DNA of 64,000 bases from Geodermatophilus sp. DSM 44513. GTDB lineage: Bacteria > Actinomycetota > Actinomycetes > Mycobacteriales > Geodermatophilaceae. The position numbers and the translations under genes were made by a program. Under the pieces are notes generated by a model. That model was not told where the DNA came from, did no database searches, and was given only the letters and a program-made list of their open reading frames with translations. Below, in pieces: positions 15,919-24,510 of this stretch. Positions within the stretch are counted from its first letter, which is position 1, and every line of letters begins with the position of its first letter. The stretch is taken from assembly GCF_032460525.1 (NCBI RefSeq), contig NZ_CP135963.1, forward strand, positions 3,038,001 through 3,102,000, written 5' to 3'.

Positions 15919-18918
15919 TCAGGGGCCGACGGCGTCCTCGGCGGCCAGGTCGGCGGCGAGGGCGGGGGCGGCGAACGCCTCGACCAGCGCCTGGCGCAGC
16001 GACCACGCGCCGGCCCGCCAGGCCAGCGCCCGGCCGAGCGCGGTCGGCGTGCCGTCCACGGAGTCCGGCCCGGCGCCTCCCCCCGGCCACCAGGGCACCG
16101 GCCGGCCGCCGGCGCGCAACGGCTCGTGGACGGCGACCTCGCCGGCCAGCTCGGCCACCCCGAGCCGGGCGCCGGCCAGCCCCGCCCCGGGCACGTCGGC
16201 CCAGCGCAGGGTCCGCGCCGGTCGGCTCTCCACCCGGGCCGGCACCTCCTCGCTGGCGAGCGGGAGGTCCAGCAGGTCGGCCACCGGGCCCGGGGCGCCA
16301 CCGGCCGGGACCAGCGCGGCGTCGACCAGCGGCAGCAGCCACGGGGCGTCCAGGACGACCGCCCACCCGGCGGGCACCACGCGGTCCGGCGCCACCCGCA
16401 CCCGCTGCGGCGGGTCGACGTCCACGCCGTCCAGTGCCGCGGCGAGCCGGGCGTGCACGGTGCGCAGCACCGCCGGCGGCACCGTGCGGCGCGGGTCGCC
16501 GAGCCGGTCGAGCAGGTCCAGGGCGGCGTCGACGTCGGCCAGCACGTCGGTCAGCGACGCCGGGGGGCGCAGCAGCTCCAGCAGGCCGGGGTCGGCCTCG
16601 GCCGGGTCGTAGAGCCCCCGCAGCTCGGCGGCGTCGGGGTGCCGCAGCCGGTCCGGCCGCCGGCCGCCGAGGACCGGGTGGGCACCCAGCCACCAGCGCA
16701 GGTGGCCGGGCACGGCCACCCCGCCGAGGACGACGTCGGCCCACGCCGCTGCGGGCAGCCGGGCCAGCAGGTGCAGCGCGCCGGGCCAGTCGGCGACCAG
16801 CTCGAGGTCGCGGACCGTGGTCAGCGGCGGCCAGGACGGCGGCGGGGCGCCGGTGGGCAGCCGGTCGAGGACGGCGTCGGCCCAGTCCTGCGCGCCGTCG
16901 ACGTCGAGGTCGTCGGGGTCCTCGGCGGTCACCAGGGCGAAGCCGTCGAGCACGCCGACCGCGCGCAGCACGTCCGGGTCGGCGTCCAGCGCCGCCGGGT
17001 CGGGGGTGCCCAGCGCCCCGTCGGCCAGGACGGCGGCGAACCGCGAGCCGGGCAGCACCAGCTCGCCGGCCGGCGCCCAGCCGCCCGCGGCGTCGGGCAG
17101 GGCGAGCTCGGCCAGCCAGGGCAGCTCCCCGGGCGCGGTGCCGGCGGCGGCGACCAGCGCGAGGACGGCGTCGGCGAACGCAGCCGGGTCGCCGTCGGTG
17201 GGGTCGTCGGCCGCGTCGAGCGAGCCCTCGACCGCGGCCCGCACCCCGGGGTCGGCGAGCACCGCGGCGGCGGTCGCCGGGCGCGCGCCGAGCCGCTCCA
17301 GCAGCCGGCGGGCGGCGGGGGGTGCGACGGCGTCCGGGTCGGCCAGCCGCAGGCCCAGCGGACCGAGCCGCGCCACCGGCAGGCCCGCGTCGGGCAGCAG
17401 CACCCCGACGGGGCCGTGCGCGGTGCGGCCGTCGGCCAGCGGGACGGGCAGCGCGGCGAGCTCGTCGCGGTCGGCGCCGTCCAGGGCGGCGTACAGCCGC
17501 GCCCACCAGGCCGCCGGCCGGGCGACGCCGCGCACCGCCTCCACCGCCTCGGCGGTGCCGACGCGGCGCACGCCGAGCGCGGCCAGGGCGGGCAGGGAGC
17601 CGCGCCTGGACCAGTCCGCCGGCAGCAGCCCGGGCAGCACGCCGGTGAGCGCGGCCACCCGCTCGGCGGTCGGCTCGGCGAGCACCGCGGCGCGGGAGGG
17701 GAGCTGGCGCCGGTCGCCCGCCCCGGCCACCGGCAGCCACGCGGCCGCCCGCAGCCGGTCCAGCGCCGCGGTGCCCAGCGCCGCGTCCAGCTCGGCGCCG
17801 GCCAGGCCGACGCGTGGCACCAGCGCCAGCACGGCTGCATCGGAGGCCAGCCCGGCGAGCAGGTCGGCGTAGCCGCCGGCGGCCTCGGCGACCAGCGCGT
17901 CGGTGACCGGCCCGGGCAGCACGTGCCGCCGGTCGGGGCCCAGCGGGAAGGGCGCGAGGAGCCGGGCGGGCAGGCCGAGCGGCTCGTCGCTGGGCGTGGG
18001 CGCGTGCACCCGCTGGGGCAGCGGCAGGGGCACCGGCCGTCCGTCGCCGTCCAGGGGCACCGCCCAGGTGAGCGTCCAGGCGCGGCGGTCCCGCTCCTCC
18101 ACCGGCCGGTCGGCCAGCAGCTCCGCGGGCAGCACGCCCGTCCGGCGGACCAGCCGCCAGGTCGTCGTCCGGTCGCCGTCGGTGAGCTCGGCGGCGGCGT
18201 CGCGGTACCGGGCCGCCAGCGACCGCACGGTCCCGTCGAGGACGACGTCGACGCCGGCCAGCCCGGGCAGCGCGAGCAGCAACTCGGGGCCGAGCTCGGC
18301 CAGCGCGGCCCGCACGCCGGCCCGCGAGCCGGCGCGCAGCGGCAGCACCACCTCCGTGGCGAAGCCCTCCGGCGGTGCGCCGTCGGCCGGCCACGGCAGC
18401 CGCAGCACCGGGACGGCGCCGTCGCGACGGGCCAGCTCGTCGGCGAGGCCCCCGGTGCGGGCGACCTCGGCGCGGGTGCGGTCGGCGCCGAAGCCGACGC
18501 CGCCGGTCGTCGAGTGCACCGCGGGTGAGTCGGTGACGGCCAGCACGGCGGCGAAGCCGACCCCGAACCGGCCGACCGTCCCGGGCTCGTCGCGCTTGGC
18601 CGAGGCGCGCAGGGTGGCCAGCCCCTGCACGCCGGCGGCGTCCAGCGGCGCGCCGGTGTTGGCCGCCCGCAGCACCTCTCCCCCGGCGCCGTCGGCGGCG
18701 AGCTCCAGCCGCAGCCGGCCGGGCACCCCGGCCCGGGCGGCAGCGTCGGCGGCGTTCTGAGCCAGCTCGACCAGCAGCCGGTCGCGGTAGCCGCCGCGGA
18801 CCAGGTCCTCCTCGGCGTTGGCGTCCTCGCGGAAGCGGGCCGGGGAGTCCGCCCACGCGGCGAGCACCCGCCGCCGCAGCGCCGCGGTGTCGAAGGGGTC
18901 GGCGGTCACGCCGGTCAT
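15919..18918 (-). CDS. Sacsin/Hsp90-like ATPase protein, 999 residues
   Basis: ATG at 18918. N-terminal GHKL ATP-binding fold of the sacsin/Hsp90 kind: LLVELAQNAADAA near residue 48-60 (the N-box with Asn), a GRFGVGFAAVLAVTD glycine loop near 117, and an LRASAKRDE segment before it. The remaining roughly 800 residues are Ala/Leu/Asp/Pro-rich with no domain I can name and no clear MEEVD-like or HEPN end. Such proteins occur in actinobacteria as uncharacterised putative chaperones. A small lipoprotein gene lies 15 bp upstream on the same strand. Role unknown; chaperone-like ATPase is inferred from the N-terminal domain only. Confidence 0.8.
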   Translation of the reverse strand: MTGVTADPFDTAALRRRVLAAWADSPARFREDANAEEDLVRGGYRDRLLVELAQNAADAAARAGVPGRLRLELAADGAGGEVLRAANTGAPLDAAGVQGLATLRASAKRDEPGTVGRFGVGFAAVLAVTDSPAVHSTTGGVGFGADRTRAEVARTGGLADELARRDGAVPVLRLPWPADGAPPEGFATEVVLPLRAGSRAGVRAALAELGPELLLALPGLAGVDVVLDGTVRSLAARYRDAAAELTDGDRTTTWRLVRRTGVLPAELLADRPVEERDRRAWTLTWAVPLDGDGRPVPLPLPQRVHAPTPSDEPLGLPARLLAPFPLGPDRRHVLPGPVTDALVAEAAGGYADLLAGLASDAAVLALVPRVGLAGAELDAALGTAALDRLRAAAWLPVAGAGDRRQLPSRAAVLAEPTAERVAALTGVLPGLLPADWSRRGSLPALAALGVRRVGTAEAVEAVRGVARPAAWWARLYAALDGADRDELAALPVPLADGRTAHGPVGVLLPDAGLPVARLGPLGLRLADPDAVAPPAARRLLERLGARPATAAAVLADPGVRAAVEGSLDAADDPTDGDPAAFADAVLALVAAAGTAPGELPWLAELALPDAAGGWAPAGELVLPGSRFAAVLADGALGTPDPAALDADPDVLRAVGVLDGFALVTAEDPDDLDVDGAQDWADAVLDRLPTGAPPPSWPPLTTVRDLELVADWPGALHLLARLPAAAWADVVLGGVAVPGHLRWWLGAHPVLGGRRPDRLRHPDAAELRGLYDPAEADPGLLELLRPPASLTDVLADVDAALDLLDRLGDPRRTVPPAVLRTVHARLAAALDGVDVDPPQRVRVAPDRVVPAGWAVVLDAPWLLPLVDAALVPAGGAPGPVADLLDLPLASEEVPARVESRPARTLRWADVPGAGLAGARLGVAELAGEVAVHEPLRAGGRPVPWWPGGGAGPDSVDGTPTALGRALAWRAGAWSLRQALVEAFAAPALAADLAAEDAVGP

Positions 18919-18933
18919 CGTCGCAGCGGCCGG

Positions 18934-19494
18934 TCAGCCGCCGCCCTCGGTGCACGGCTCCCCCGACAGGCACACGGGAGGGTCGTACGGGGGTGCTCCG
19001 ACGTCGTCCGACCGGCCGGCGAGGTCGGTGGTGAGCGCCTCGACCGGGCGGCCGTCGTCACCGAGGACCTCCGCCCCGGCCGGGCAGGGCACCGGCCCGG
19101 TGGTGACGCTCCCCGGGTCCTCCCCGCCGTCCCCGGCCCGGACGGTCACCTCGACGCAGGCGCCCAGCGACGCCGACGTCTCGGTGGGCTTCCAGCCGCG
19201 CAGCTCGGACACCGCGGCCCCCACCGCCCGGACGAGCACGACGTCGTCGCCCTCGACCGTCGTGCGCAGCGCGTCCCCGTACGGGTCGAGGGCCTGGGCC
19301 GCCGCCTGCCCGGTCGGCCGCGGGTCGCGCGCCCGGGTGTCCAGGACCGACGCGTGCACGGCGTCCACCCGCTGCTGCAGCAGGTCGTGCACCTCCGCCT
19401 CCAGGTCGCGGGCGCAGCCGCCGAGCGCGAGGGCCACGGGGAGGGAGGCCGCCAGCGCGGCGACCGCCGGCACGGCAGCGCGGGAGCGGGTCAC
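18934..19494 (-). CDS. Putative lipoprotein
   Basis: 186 residues from GTG 19494 (VTRSRAAVPAV). Signal peptide with lipobox: ASLPVALALGGC, Cys near 27. The mature part starts with a helical segment (EAEVHDLLQQRVDAVHAS) and ends in a Cys/Pro/Gly-rich tail (PPVCLSGEPCTEGGG). No family recognised. Lies 15 bp before the sacsin-like ATPase gene, so co-transcription is likely although the products would be in different compartments. Confidence 0.75.
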   Translation of the reverse strand: MTRSRAAVPAVAALAASLPVALALGGCARDLEAEVHDLLQQRVDAVHASVLDTRARDPRPTGQAAAQALDPYGDALRTTVEGDDVVLVRAVGAAVSELRGWKPTETSASLGACVEVTVRAGDGGEDPGSVTTGPVPCPAGAEVLGDDGRPVEALTTDLAGRSDDVGAPPYDPPVCLSGEPCTEGGG

Positions 19495-19536
19495 CCGGGC
19501 AGCATGGCAGCGCCGGGGAGGGGTAACCCCCGCTGC

Positions 19537-20469
19537 ATGTCCGAGATCGACGTCTCGCGGTACCGGTTGCAGGCCCTGCCCGACGACGGGTCCGACGAGG
19601 ACTGGGACGACGACGGCGAGCTGTTCGGGCCCGACGGCCGGCGCATCGAGACCTGGCGGGAGGGCTACCCCTACCCCGAGCGGCTGGCCCGCCGGGACTA
19701 CGAGCGGGAGAAGCGCCGGCTGCAGATCCAGCTGCTGCGGCTGCAGAGCTGGGTGAAGGACACCGGCCAGCAGCTCGTCGTCCTGTTCGAGGGCCGCGAC
19801 GCGGCCGGCAAGGGCGGCACCATCAAGCGCTTCACCGAGCACCTCAACCCCCGCGGCGCCCGGGTGGTGGCGCTGGACAAGCCCTCGGAGCGCGAGCAGA
19901 CCCAGTGGTACTTCCAGCGCTACGTGTCCCACCTGCCGGCCGCCGGGGAGATCGTGCTGTTCGACCGGTCCTGGTACAACCGCGCCGGCGTCGAGCGGGT
20001 CATGGGCTACTGCACCGACGAGCAGTACCAGCGGTTCGTGCGCCAGGCGCCGGAGTTCGAGCGGATGCTCGTCGACAGCGGCGTCCGGCTGGTGAAGTTC
20101 TGGTTCTCCGTCTCCCGGCGCGAGCAGCGCACCCGGTTCATCGTGCGCCGGATCGACCCGGTGCGGCAGTGGAAGCTCTCCCCCACCGACCTGGCCTCCC
20201 TGGACCGGTGGGACGACTACACGGCGGCCAAGGAGGCGATGTTCGCCGCCACCGACACCGCGCACGCGCCGTGGACGGTGGTCAAGAGCAACGACAAGAA
20301 GCGCGCCCGGCTGGAGGCGCTGCGCTTCGTCCTCGCCGCGATGCCCTACGACGGCAAGGACGAGGCGGTGGTCGGGACGCCGGACCCGAACATCGTGGTG
20401 GCCGCCGCCGACGTCCTGGAGTCCGACCGGGAGGCCCTCGGGCAGCACGAGCTCGCGCCGGCACACTGA
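19537..20469 (+). CDS. ppk2: Polyphosphate kinase 2 (PPK2)
   Basis: 310 residues, ATG 19537; an in-frame ATG at 19504 would add 11 residues. PPK2 family marks: Walker A FEGRDAAGKGGTIKRF near 87-102, FDRSWYNRAGVERVMG near 145-160 (Walker B/lid region), and the C-terminal WTVVKSNDKKRARLEALR. The enzyme transfers phosphate between polyphosphate and nucleotides, mostly making GTP or ATP from polyP. Length and single domain fit class I PPK2. It is divergent from the lipoprotein gene and precedes an aldehyde dehydrogenase by 37 bp. Confidence 0.93.
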   Translation: MSEIDVSRYRLQALPDDGSDEDWDDDGELFGPDGRRIETWREGYPYPERLARRDYEREKRRLQIQLLRLQSWVKDTGQQLVVLFEGRDAAGKGGTIKRFTEHLNPRGARVVALDKPSEREQTQWYFQRYVSHLPAAGEIVLFDRSWYNRAGVERVMGYCTDEQYQRFVRQAPEFERMLVDSGVRLVKFWFSVSRREQRTRFIVRRIDPVRQWKLSPTDLASLDRWDDYTAAKEAMFAATDTAHAPWTVVKSNDKKRARLEALRFVLAAMPYDGKDEAVVGTPDPNIVVAAADVLESDREALGQHELAPAH

Positions 20470-20506
20470 CCGGCCCTCCGGCCACCCGGCGGTAGCCTGC
20501 CGTCCC

Positions 20507-22006
20507 GTGTCGCTCGGTGCAGCCCGGTCCACCACCCGCCCGACCCTCACCTCGACCGCCCCGGCCTCCGGCGCGGTCGTCGGCGAGTTCCCGGTGCACG
20601 ACGCCGACGACGTCGCCGCCGCGGTCGGACGGGCGCGGGACGCCGCGGCCGCCTGGGCCGGCCTCGGCTTCGACGACCGCCGCCGGCGGCTGGCCGCCTA
20701 CCGCGGTGCCCTGGCCCGGCGGGCGCACGAGCTGGCCGACCTGGTGCACCGGGAGACCGGCAAGCCGCACGCCGATGCCGTCCTCGAGGTGACCCTCGCC
20801 GTCGACCACCTGGCCTGGGCCGGGCGGCACGCCCGCCGGGTGCTGGGCCGCCGCCGGGTCGCCCCCGGCCTGCTGGCGGCCAACCACGCGGCGTGGCTGG
20901 AGTACCAGCCGCTGGGCGTCGTCGGCGTCATCGGCCCGTGGAACTACCCGGTGTTCACGCCGATGGGCTCGATCGCCTACGCGCTGGCCGCCGGCAACGC
21001 CGTCGTCCTCAAGCCGTCGGAGCACACCCCGGCCGTCGGCGTGTGGCTGGCCGACGCCTGGCGGACCGCCGTCCCGGACGCGGCCGACGCCCTGCAGGTC
21101 GTCACCGGTGCCGGGGAGACCGGCGCGGCCCTGTGCCGCGCCGGCGTGGGCAAGCTGGCCTTCACCGGGTCGGCGGCCACCGGCCGGCGGGTCATGGCCG
21201 CCTGCGCGGAGACCCTCACGCCGGTGCTCATGGAGCTCGGCGGCAAGGACGCGATGATCGTCGACGACGACGCCGACGTGGCCGCCGCCGCGTCCGCCGC
21301 GGTGTGGGGCGCGATGAGCAACGCCGGGCAGACCTGCATCGGCATCGAGCGGGTCTACGCCACCTCCGCCGTCTACGACCGGTTCGTCGCCGAGGTGACC
21401 GAGCGGGTCCGCGGGCTGCGGCCGGGCACCGGCGACGGGGCCGCCTACGGTCCGATGACGATGGCGGCGCAGGCCGACGTGGTCCGCCGGCACCTGGACG
21501 ACGCGCTGGCCGCGGGCGGGCGGGTGGTCGCCGGCGGCACGGTCGAGGGCCGCCTCGTCGCGCCGACGGTGCTGCTCGACGTGCCCGAGACGTCGGCCGC
21601 GGTGCGCGAGGAGACCTTCGGCCCGACGCTCACCATCACCCGGGTGCGTGACGCCGAGGAGGCCCTGGCGCGCACCAACGCCAACCCGCACGGCCTGGCC
21701 GGCGCGGTGTTCTCCCGGTCCCGGGCGCGGGCGATGGACCTCGCCCGCCGGATGCGCAGTGGCATGACCTCGGTCAACTCGGTGCTCACCTTCGCCGCGG
21801 TGCCCGCGCTGCCGTTCGGCGGTGTGGGCGACAGCGGCTTCGGCCGCATCCACGGGGCGGACGGGCTGCGCGAGTTCACCCGCGCCAAGGCGATCACCCG
21901 GCAGCGCTTCCCGCTGCCCGTCGACCTGATGAGCTTCACCCGCCCCGCGGGCGCCGCCGACGCGCTGGCCCGCGTGATGACCCTCGTGCACGGCCGCCAC
22001 CGCTGA
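20507..22006 (+). CDS. Aldehyde dehydrogenase (NAD(P)+)
   Basis: 499 residues from GTG 20507. ALDH fold complete: [16 protein letters not shown] near 142, KPSEHTP near 170, [10 protein letters not shown] near 220, catalytic Glu in [11 protein letters not shown], catalytic Cys in [13 protein letters not shown] near 280, [10 protein letters not shown] near 367, and an [18 protein letters not shown] end. Closest in feel to succinate-semialdehyde or long-chain aldehyde dehydrogenases, with a C-terminal extension that may be membrane-contacting. Substrate not decidable. Confidence 0.9.
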   Translation: MSLGAARSTTRPTLTSTAPASGAVVGEFPVHDADDVAAAVGRARDAAAAWAGLGFDDRRRRLAAYRGALARRAHELADLVHRETGKPHADAVLEVTLAVDHLAWAGRHARRVLGRRRVAPGLLAANHAAWLEYQPLGVVGVIGPWNYPVFTPMGSIAYALAAGNAVVLKPSEHTPAVGVWLADAWRTAVPDAADALQVVTGAGETGAALCRAGVGKLAFTGSAATGRRVMAACAETLTPVLMELGGKDAMIVDDDADVAAAASAAVWGAMSNAGQTCIGIERVYATSAVYDRFVAEVTERVRGLRPGTGDGAAYGPMTMAAQADVVRRHLDDALAAGGRVVAGGTVEGRLVAPTVLLDVPETSAAVREETFGPTLTITRVRDAEEALARTNANPHGLAGAVFSRSRARAMDLARRMRSGMTSVNSVLTFAAVPALPFGGVGDSGFGRIHGADGLREFTRAKAITRQRFPLPVDLMSFTRPAGAADALARVMTLVHGRHR

Positions 22007-22027
22007 CCGCCCCACTCCCCCACCGCA

Positions 22028-22056
22028 CATATCGGGGTATTGGCGATCCGTCTGCC
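22028..22056 (+). repeat. 29-bp repeat unit upstream of DUF559 gene (U0)
   Basis: Reads catATCGGGGTATTGGCGATCC then gTCTGCC: a diverged copy of the 29-bp unit found in tandem at 23028-23110 downstream of the same gene. Confidence 0.65.
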
Positions 22057-22135
22057 GACGCCGCGATGACGGCACCCCCCCCCCCCCCGGGACGGCACCC
22101 GGAGCCTGTGGACGACGGTCGGCCGAGGCGTCTCC

Positions 22136-23020
22136 GTGTCCCAAGCTGGCCGGGTGCCCGCACCACGTCGCCTCCTGACCGGCGTCTTCATCGGCAGCCA
22201 CGCCGTCGCCGACGGCTTCCTCACGCGCAGCCAGCTGCGCACCCGCAGCTACCGCCGGCTCGTGCAGGGCGTCTACGCCGACCCCGCGCTGCCGCTCGAC
22301 CACCGGCTGCGCTGCCGCGGCGCCGCCCTGGTCATGCCCGCTCGCGCGGCTGTCGGAGGGCACTCCGCGGCCGCGTGGTACGGCGCCCCCTTTGCGTCGC
22401 CCGGGGCCCCGGTGACCGTGGTGTGCCCGGAGGACGTCCGGTGGCGCGGTCCCCGGGAGGTCCGACTCCACCACGCCCACCTGCCACCGACGGACGTCGT
22501 CGTCATCGACGACGTCCCGGTCACGACGGTCCTGCGGACGGCGTGGGACGTCATGGCCCTCGAACCGCTGACGACCGCCGTCGCTGCCCTGGACGCGATG
22601 GTCCGCGCGAAGGAGGTGTCCGTGGCCGACCTGGGGCGCCTGCTCCAGGACGGCGGTGGGCGCTGGGGTGTCAGCCGCGTGCGGCGGGCCGTACCGCTGG
22701 TGGACCCCCGGGCCGAGTCCCCCCAGGAGTCACGGCTGAGGGTGGCTCTCGTGCTCGCCGGGCTGGAACCCGTGCCCCAGTTCGAGGTCTTTCACCGCGG
22801 CCGTTTCCTCGCCCGTGTGGACCTGGCCTGGCCCGAGGCGCGGCTCGCCGTCGAGTACGAGGGCGCCCACCACTTCACCGACGACCAGGTCCCTCGGGAC
22901 GACGTCCGCCTGGAGCAGCTGCGGGCCGCCGGCTGGCGGGTCATCCGCGTGACCGCCGCCGACATGCGTGACCTCGAGGAACTGGTGAGCAGGGTCCGCC
23001 TCGCGCTCGCGGCCTCCTGA
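22136..23020 (+). CDS. DUF559 (PD-(D/E)XK-like) protein with AbiEi-like N-terminus
   Basis: 294 residues from GTG 22136; GTG 22154 (VPAPRRLLTGV) is an alternative. N-terminal part reads like the AbiEi-type winged-helix region (LTRSQLRTRSYRRLVQGVYAD near 28-48). The C-terminal 100 residues are the DUF559/MTES_1575 domain, related to very-short-patch-repair nucleases: RLAVEYEGAHHF near 240 with the acidic residue, followed by LRAAGWRVIRVTAADM. Predicted DNA endonuclease activity is family inference. The gene is flanked by 29-bp repeats on both sides, an arrangement that suggests a mobile or self-recognising unit. Confidence 0.8.
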   Translation: MSQAGRVPAPRRLLTGVFIGSHAVADGFLTRSQLRTRSYRRLVQGVYADPALPLDHRLRCRGAALVMPARAAVGGHSAAAWYGAPFASPGAPVTVVCPEDVRWRGPREVRLHHAHLPPTDVVVIDDVPVTTVLRTAWDVMALEPLTTAVAALDAMVRAKEVSVADLGRLLQDGGGRWGVSRVRRAVPLVDPRAESPQESRLRVALVLAGLEPVPQFEVFHRGRFLARVDLAWPEARLAVEYEGAHHFTDDQVPRDDVRLEQLRAAGWRVIRVTAADMRDLEELVSRVRLALAAS

Positions 23021-23027
23021 CCCTGCC

Positions 23028-23110
23028 CTCATCGCGACATCGCCGATCGGACCGCCTTTATCGCGATATTCGCAATCGGACCGCCCTTATCGCGATATTG
23101 GCGGTCAGCC
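23028..23110 (+). repeat. Tandem 29-bp repeats, about 2.9 units (U1-U3)
   Basis: Unit starts at 23028, 23057 and 23086. U2 and U3 carry the perfect palindrome TATCGCGATA; U1 has ATCGCGACAT. U1 and U2 end ATCGGACCGCC. U3 runs into the 3' end of the convergent MFS gene, whose stop (23105-23107) lies within it. No spacers, so not a CRISPR. Confidence 0.8.
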
Positions 23111-24451
23111 GTGGGCCTGGGCGGCCGCGGCCTCGTCGCGGTCGGTCGGGAGCGCGCTGCCGACGACGGCCGGTGCGGTCCGGGGGATGAGGAAGGACAT
23201 GGCCGCGGCCGCGACGCACAGCGCCCCGGCCAGGAACCAGGCCAGGTCGTACGAGCCGGTGACGTCGCGGACGACCCCACCCCCGAAGGCCGCGAACGCC
23301 GCGCCGAGCTGGTGGGAGGCGAACACCCAGCCGAACACCACCGGCGCGCGGGCGCCGAAGAACTCCCGGCACAGCGCCAGGGTAGGCGGCACGGTGGCCA
23401 CCCAGTCCAGGCCGTAGAAGACGATGAACGCGATCATGCTGACCTGCAGCTCGGGCCCGAACAGGGCCGGCAGCAGGAACAGCGACATCCCGCGCAGCCC
23501 GTAGTAGGCCAGCAGCAGCAGTCGGGGGTCCACCCGGTCGGTGAGCCAGCCCGACAGCACGGTGCCGGCGATGTCGAAGACCCCGACGAGGGCCAGCAGC
23601 CAGGCCGCGGTGGTGATCGGCATGCCGTGGTCGTGCGCGGCCGGGATGAAGTGCGGCTGCACCAGCCCGTTGGTCGACAGCCCGCAGATGAAGAAGCCGC
23701 CGGCCAGCAGCCAGAACGGCGTCGTCCGCACAGCCGAGACCAGCCCGCGCACCGCCGTCCGCGCCGCGCCGGTGCGCACCGGGTCGACGTCGTCGGCGGC
23801 GGTCCCGCCGTAGGGGATGGCGCCGACGTCGCGCGGCCGGTCGCGCAGCAGCCACAGCACGAGGGGGACGACGGCCAGCGCCGCGGCGGTGGTGCCCAGC
23901 GACGCCGAGCGCCAGCCCCAGGTGGTGTCGGCCCAGGCGACCAGCGGCAGGAACACCAGCTGCCCGGTCGCCCCGCCGGCGGTGAGGACGCCGGACACCA
24001 GGCCGCGGCGGGCCACGAACCACCGCCCGGTGACGGTGGCGACCAGCGACAGCGCCATCGACCCGGTGCCCAGCCCGACGGCGAAGCCCCACAGCAGCAC
24101 CAGCTGCCAGCTGGCGGTCATGAACACGGTCAGCCCGCTGCCGAGGGCGGTGAGCAGCAGTGCCGCGACGACGACCCGGCGGATGCCGAACCGCTCCATC
24201 AGCGCCGCGGCGAACGGGGCGGTCAGCCCGTAGAGCGCCATGTTGACCGCGACGGCGGCGGAGATGGTGGTGACCGACCAGCCGAACTCCGCCCGCAGCG
24301 GGTCGATGAGCACCCCGGGCACCGCGCGGAACGCCGCGGCCCCGACCAGCGCCAGGAAGGTCACCGCGGCGACCCACCAGGCGGGGTGGACGCCGGTCCT
24401 GCGCGGCGCGGCGGTGCTCGTCGCGGCGGTGCGGGTCACGGCGGTCAGCAT
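23105..24451 (-). CDS. MFS transporter
   Basis: 448 residues from ATG 24451 (MLTAVTRTAATS); frames further upstream read repeats and are not conserved. Twelve hydrophobic segments, helix 2-3 loop MERFGIRRVVVAAL near 82. The overall layout (EFGWSVTTISAAVAVN near 53, RDRPRDVGAIPYG central loop) resembles oxalate/formate or monocarboxylate-type MFS proteins. Divergent from a GlxA-type regulator gene 59 bp away, which probably controls it. The 3' end lies inside a 29-bp repeat. Confidence 0.88.
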   Translation of the reverse strand: MLTAVTRTAATSTAAPRRTGVHPAWWVAAVTFLALVGAAAFRAVPGVLIDPLRAEFGWSVTTISAAVAVNMALYGLTAPFAAALMERFGIRRVVVAALLLTALGSGLTVFMTASWQLVLLWGFAVGLGTGSMALSLVATVTGRWFVARRGLVSGVLTAGGATGQLVFLPLVAWADTTWGWRSASLGTTAAALAVVPLVLWLLRDRPRDVGAIPYGGTAADDVDPVRTGAARTAVRGLVSAVRTTPFWLLAGGFFICGLSTNGLVQPHFIPAAHDHGMPITTAAWLLALVGVFDIAGTVLSGWLTDRVDPRLLLLAYYGLRGMSLFLLPALFGPELQVSMIAFIVFYGLDWVATVPPTLALCREFFGARAPVVFGWVFASHQLGAAFAAFGGGVVRDVTGSYDLAWFLAGALCVAAAAMSFLIPRTAPAVVGSALPTDRDEAAAAQAHG

Positions 24452-24510
24452 GGCCGACGGGCAGCCGGCCGGACAGTGGCCCGCTGGCCAACGCGTGCAA
24501 GGATCCGGCC

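Noticed and set aside
15469..18528. A 1019-codon open frame on the plus strand opposite the sacsin-like gene
   Set aside because: It is composed of Gln/Arg/Gly/Ala runs typical of antisense frames in GC-rich DNA; the minus-strand frame has the GHKL motifs.
20282..22480. A long minus-strand frame opposite the aldehyde dehydrogenase
   Set aside because: Low-complexity composition and no domain, whereas the plus strand has a complete ALDH.
23028..23110. A short CRISPR-like array, because repeats are 29 bp long
   Set aside because: The units are directly adjacent with no spacers, and no cas gene is nearby.
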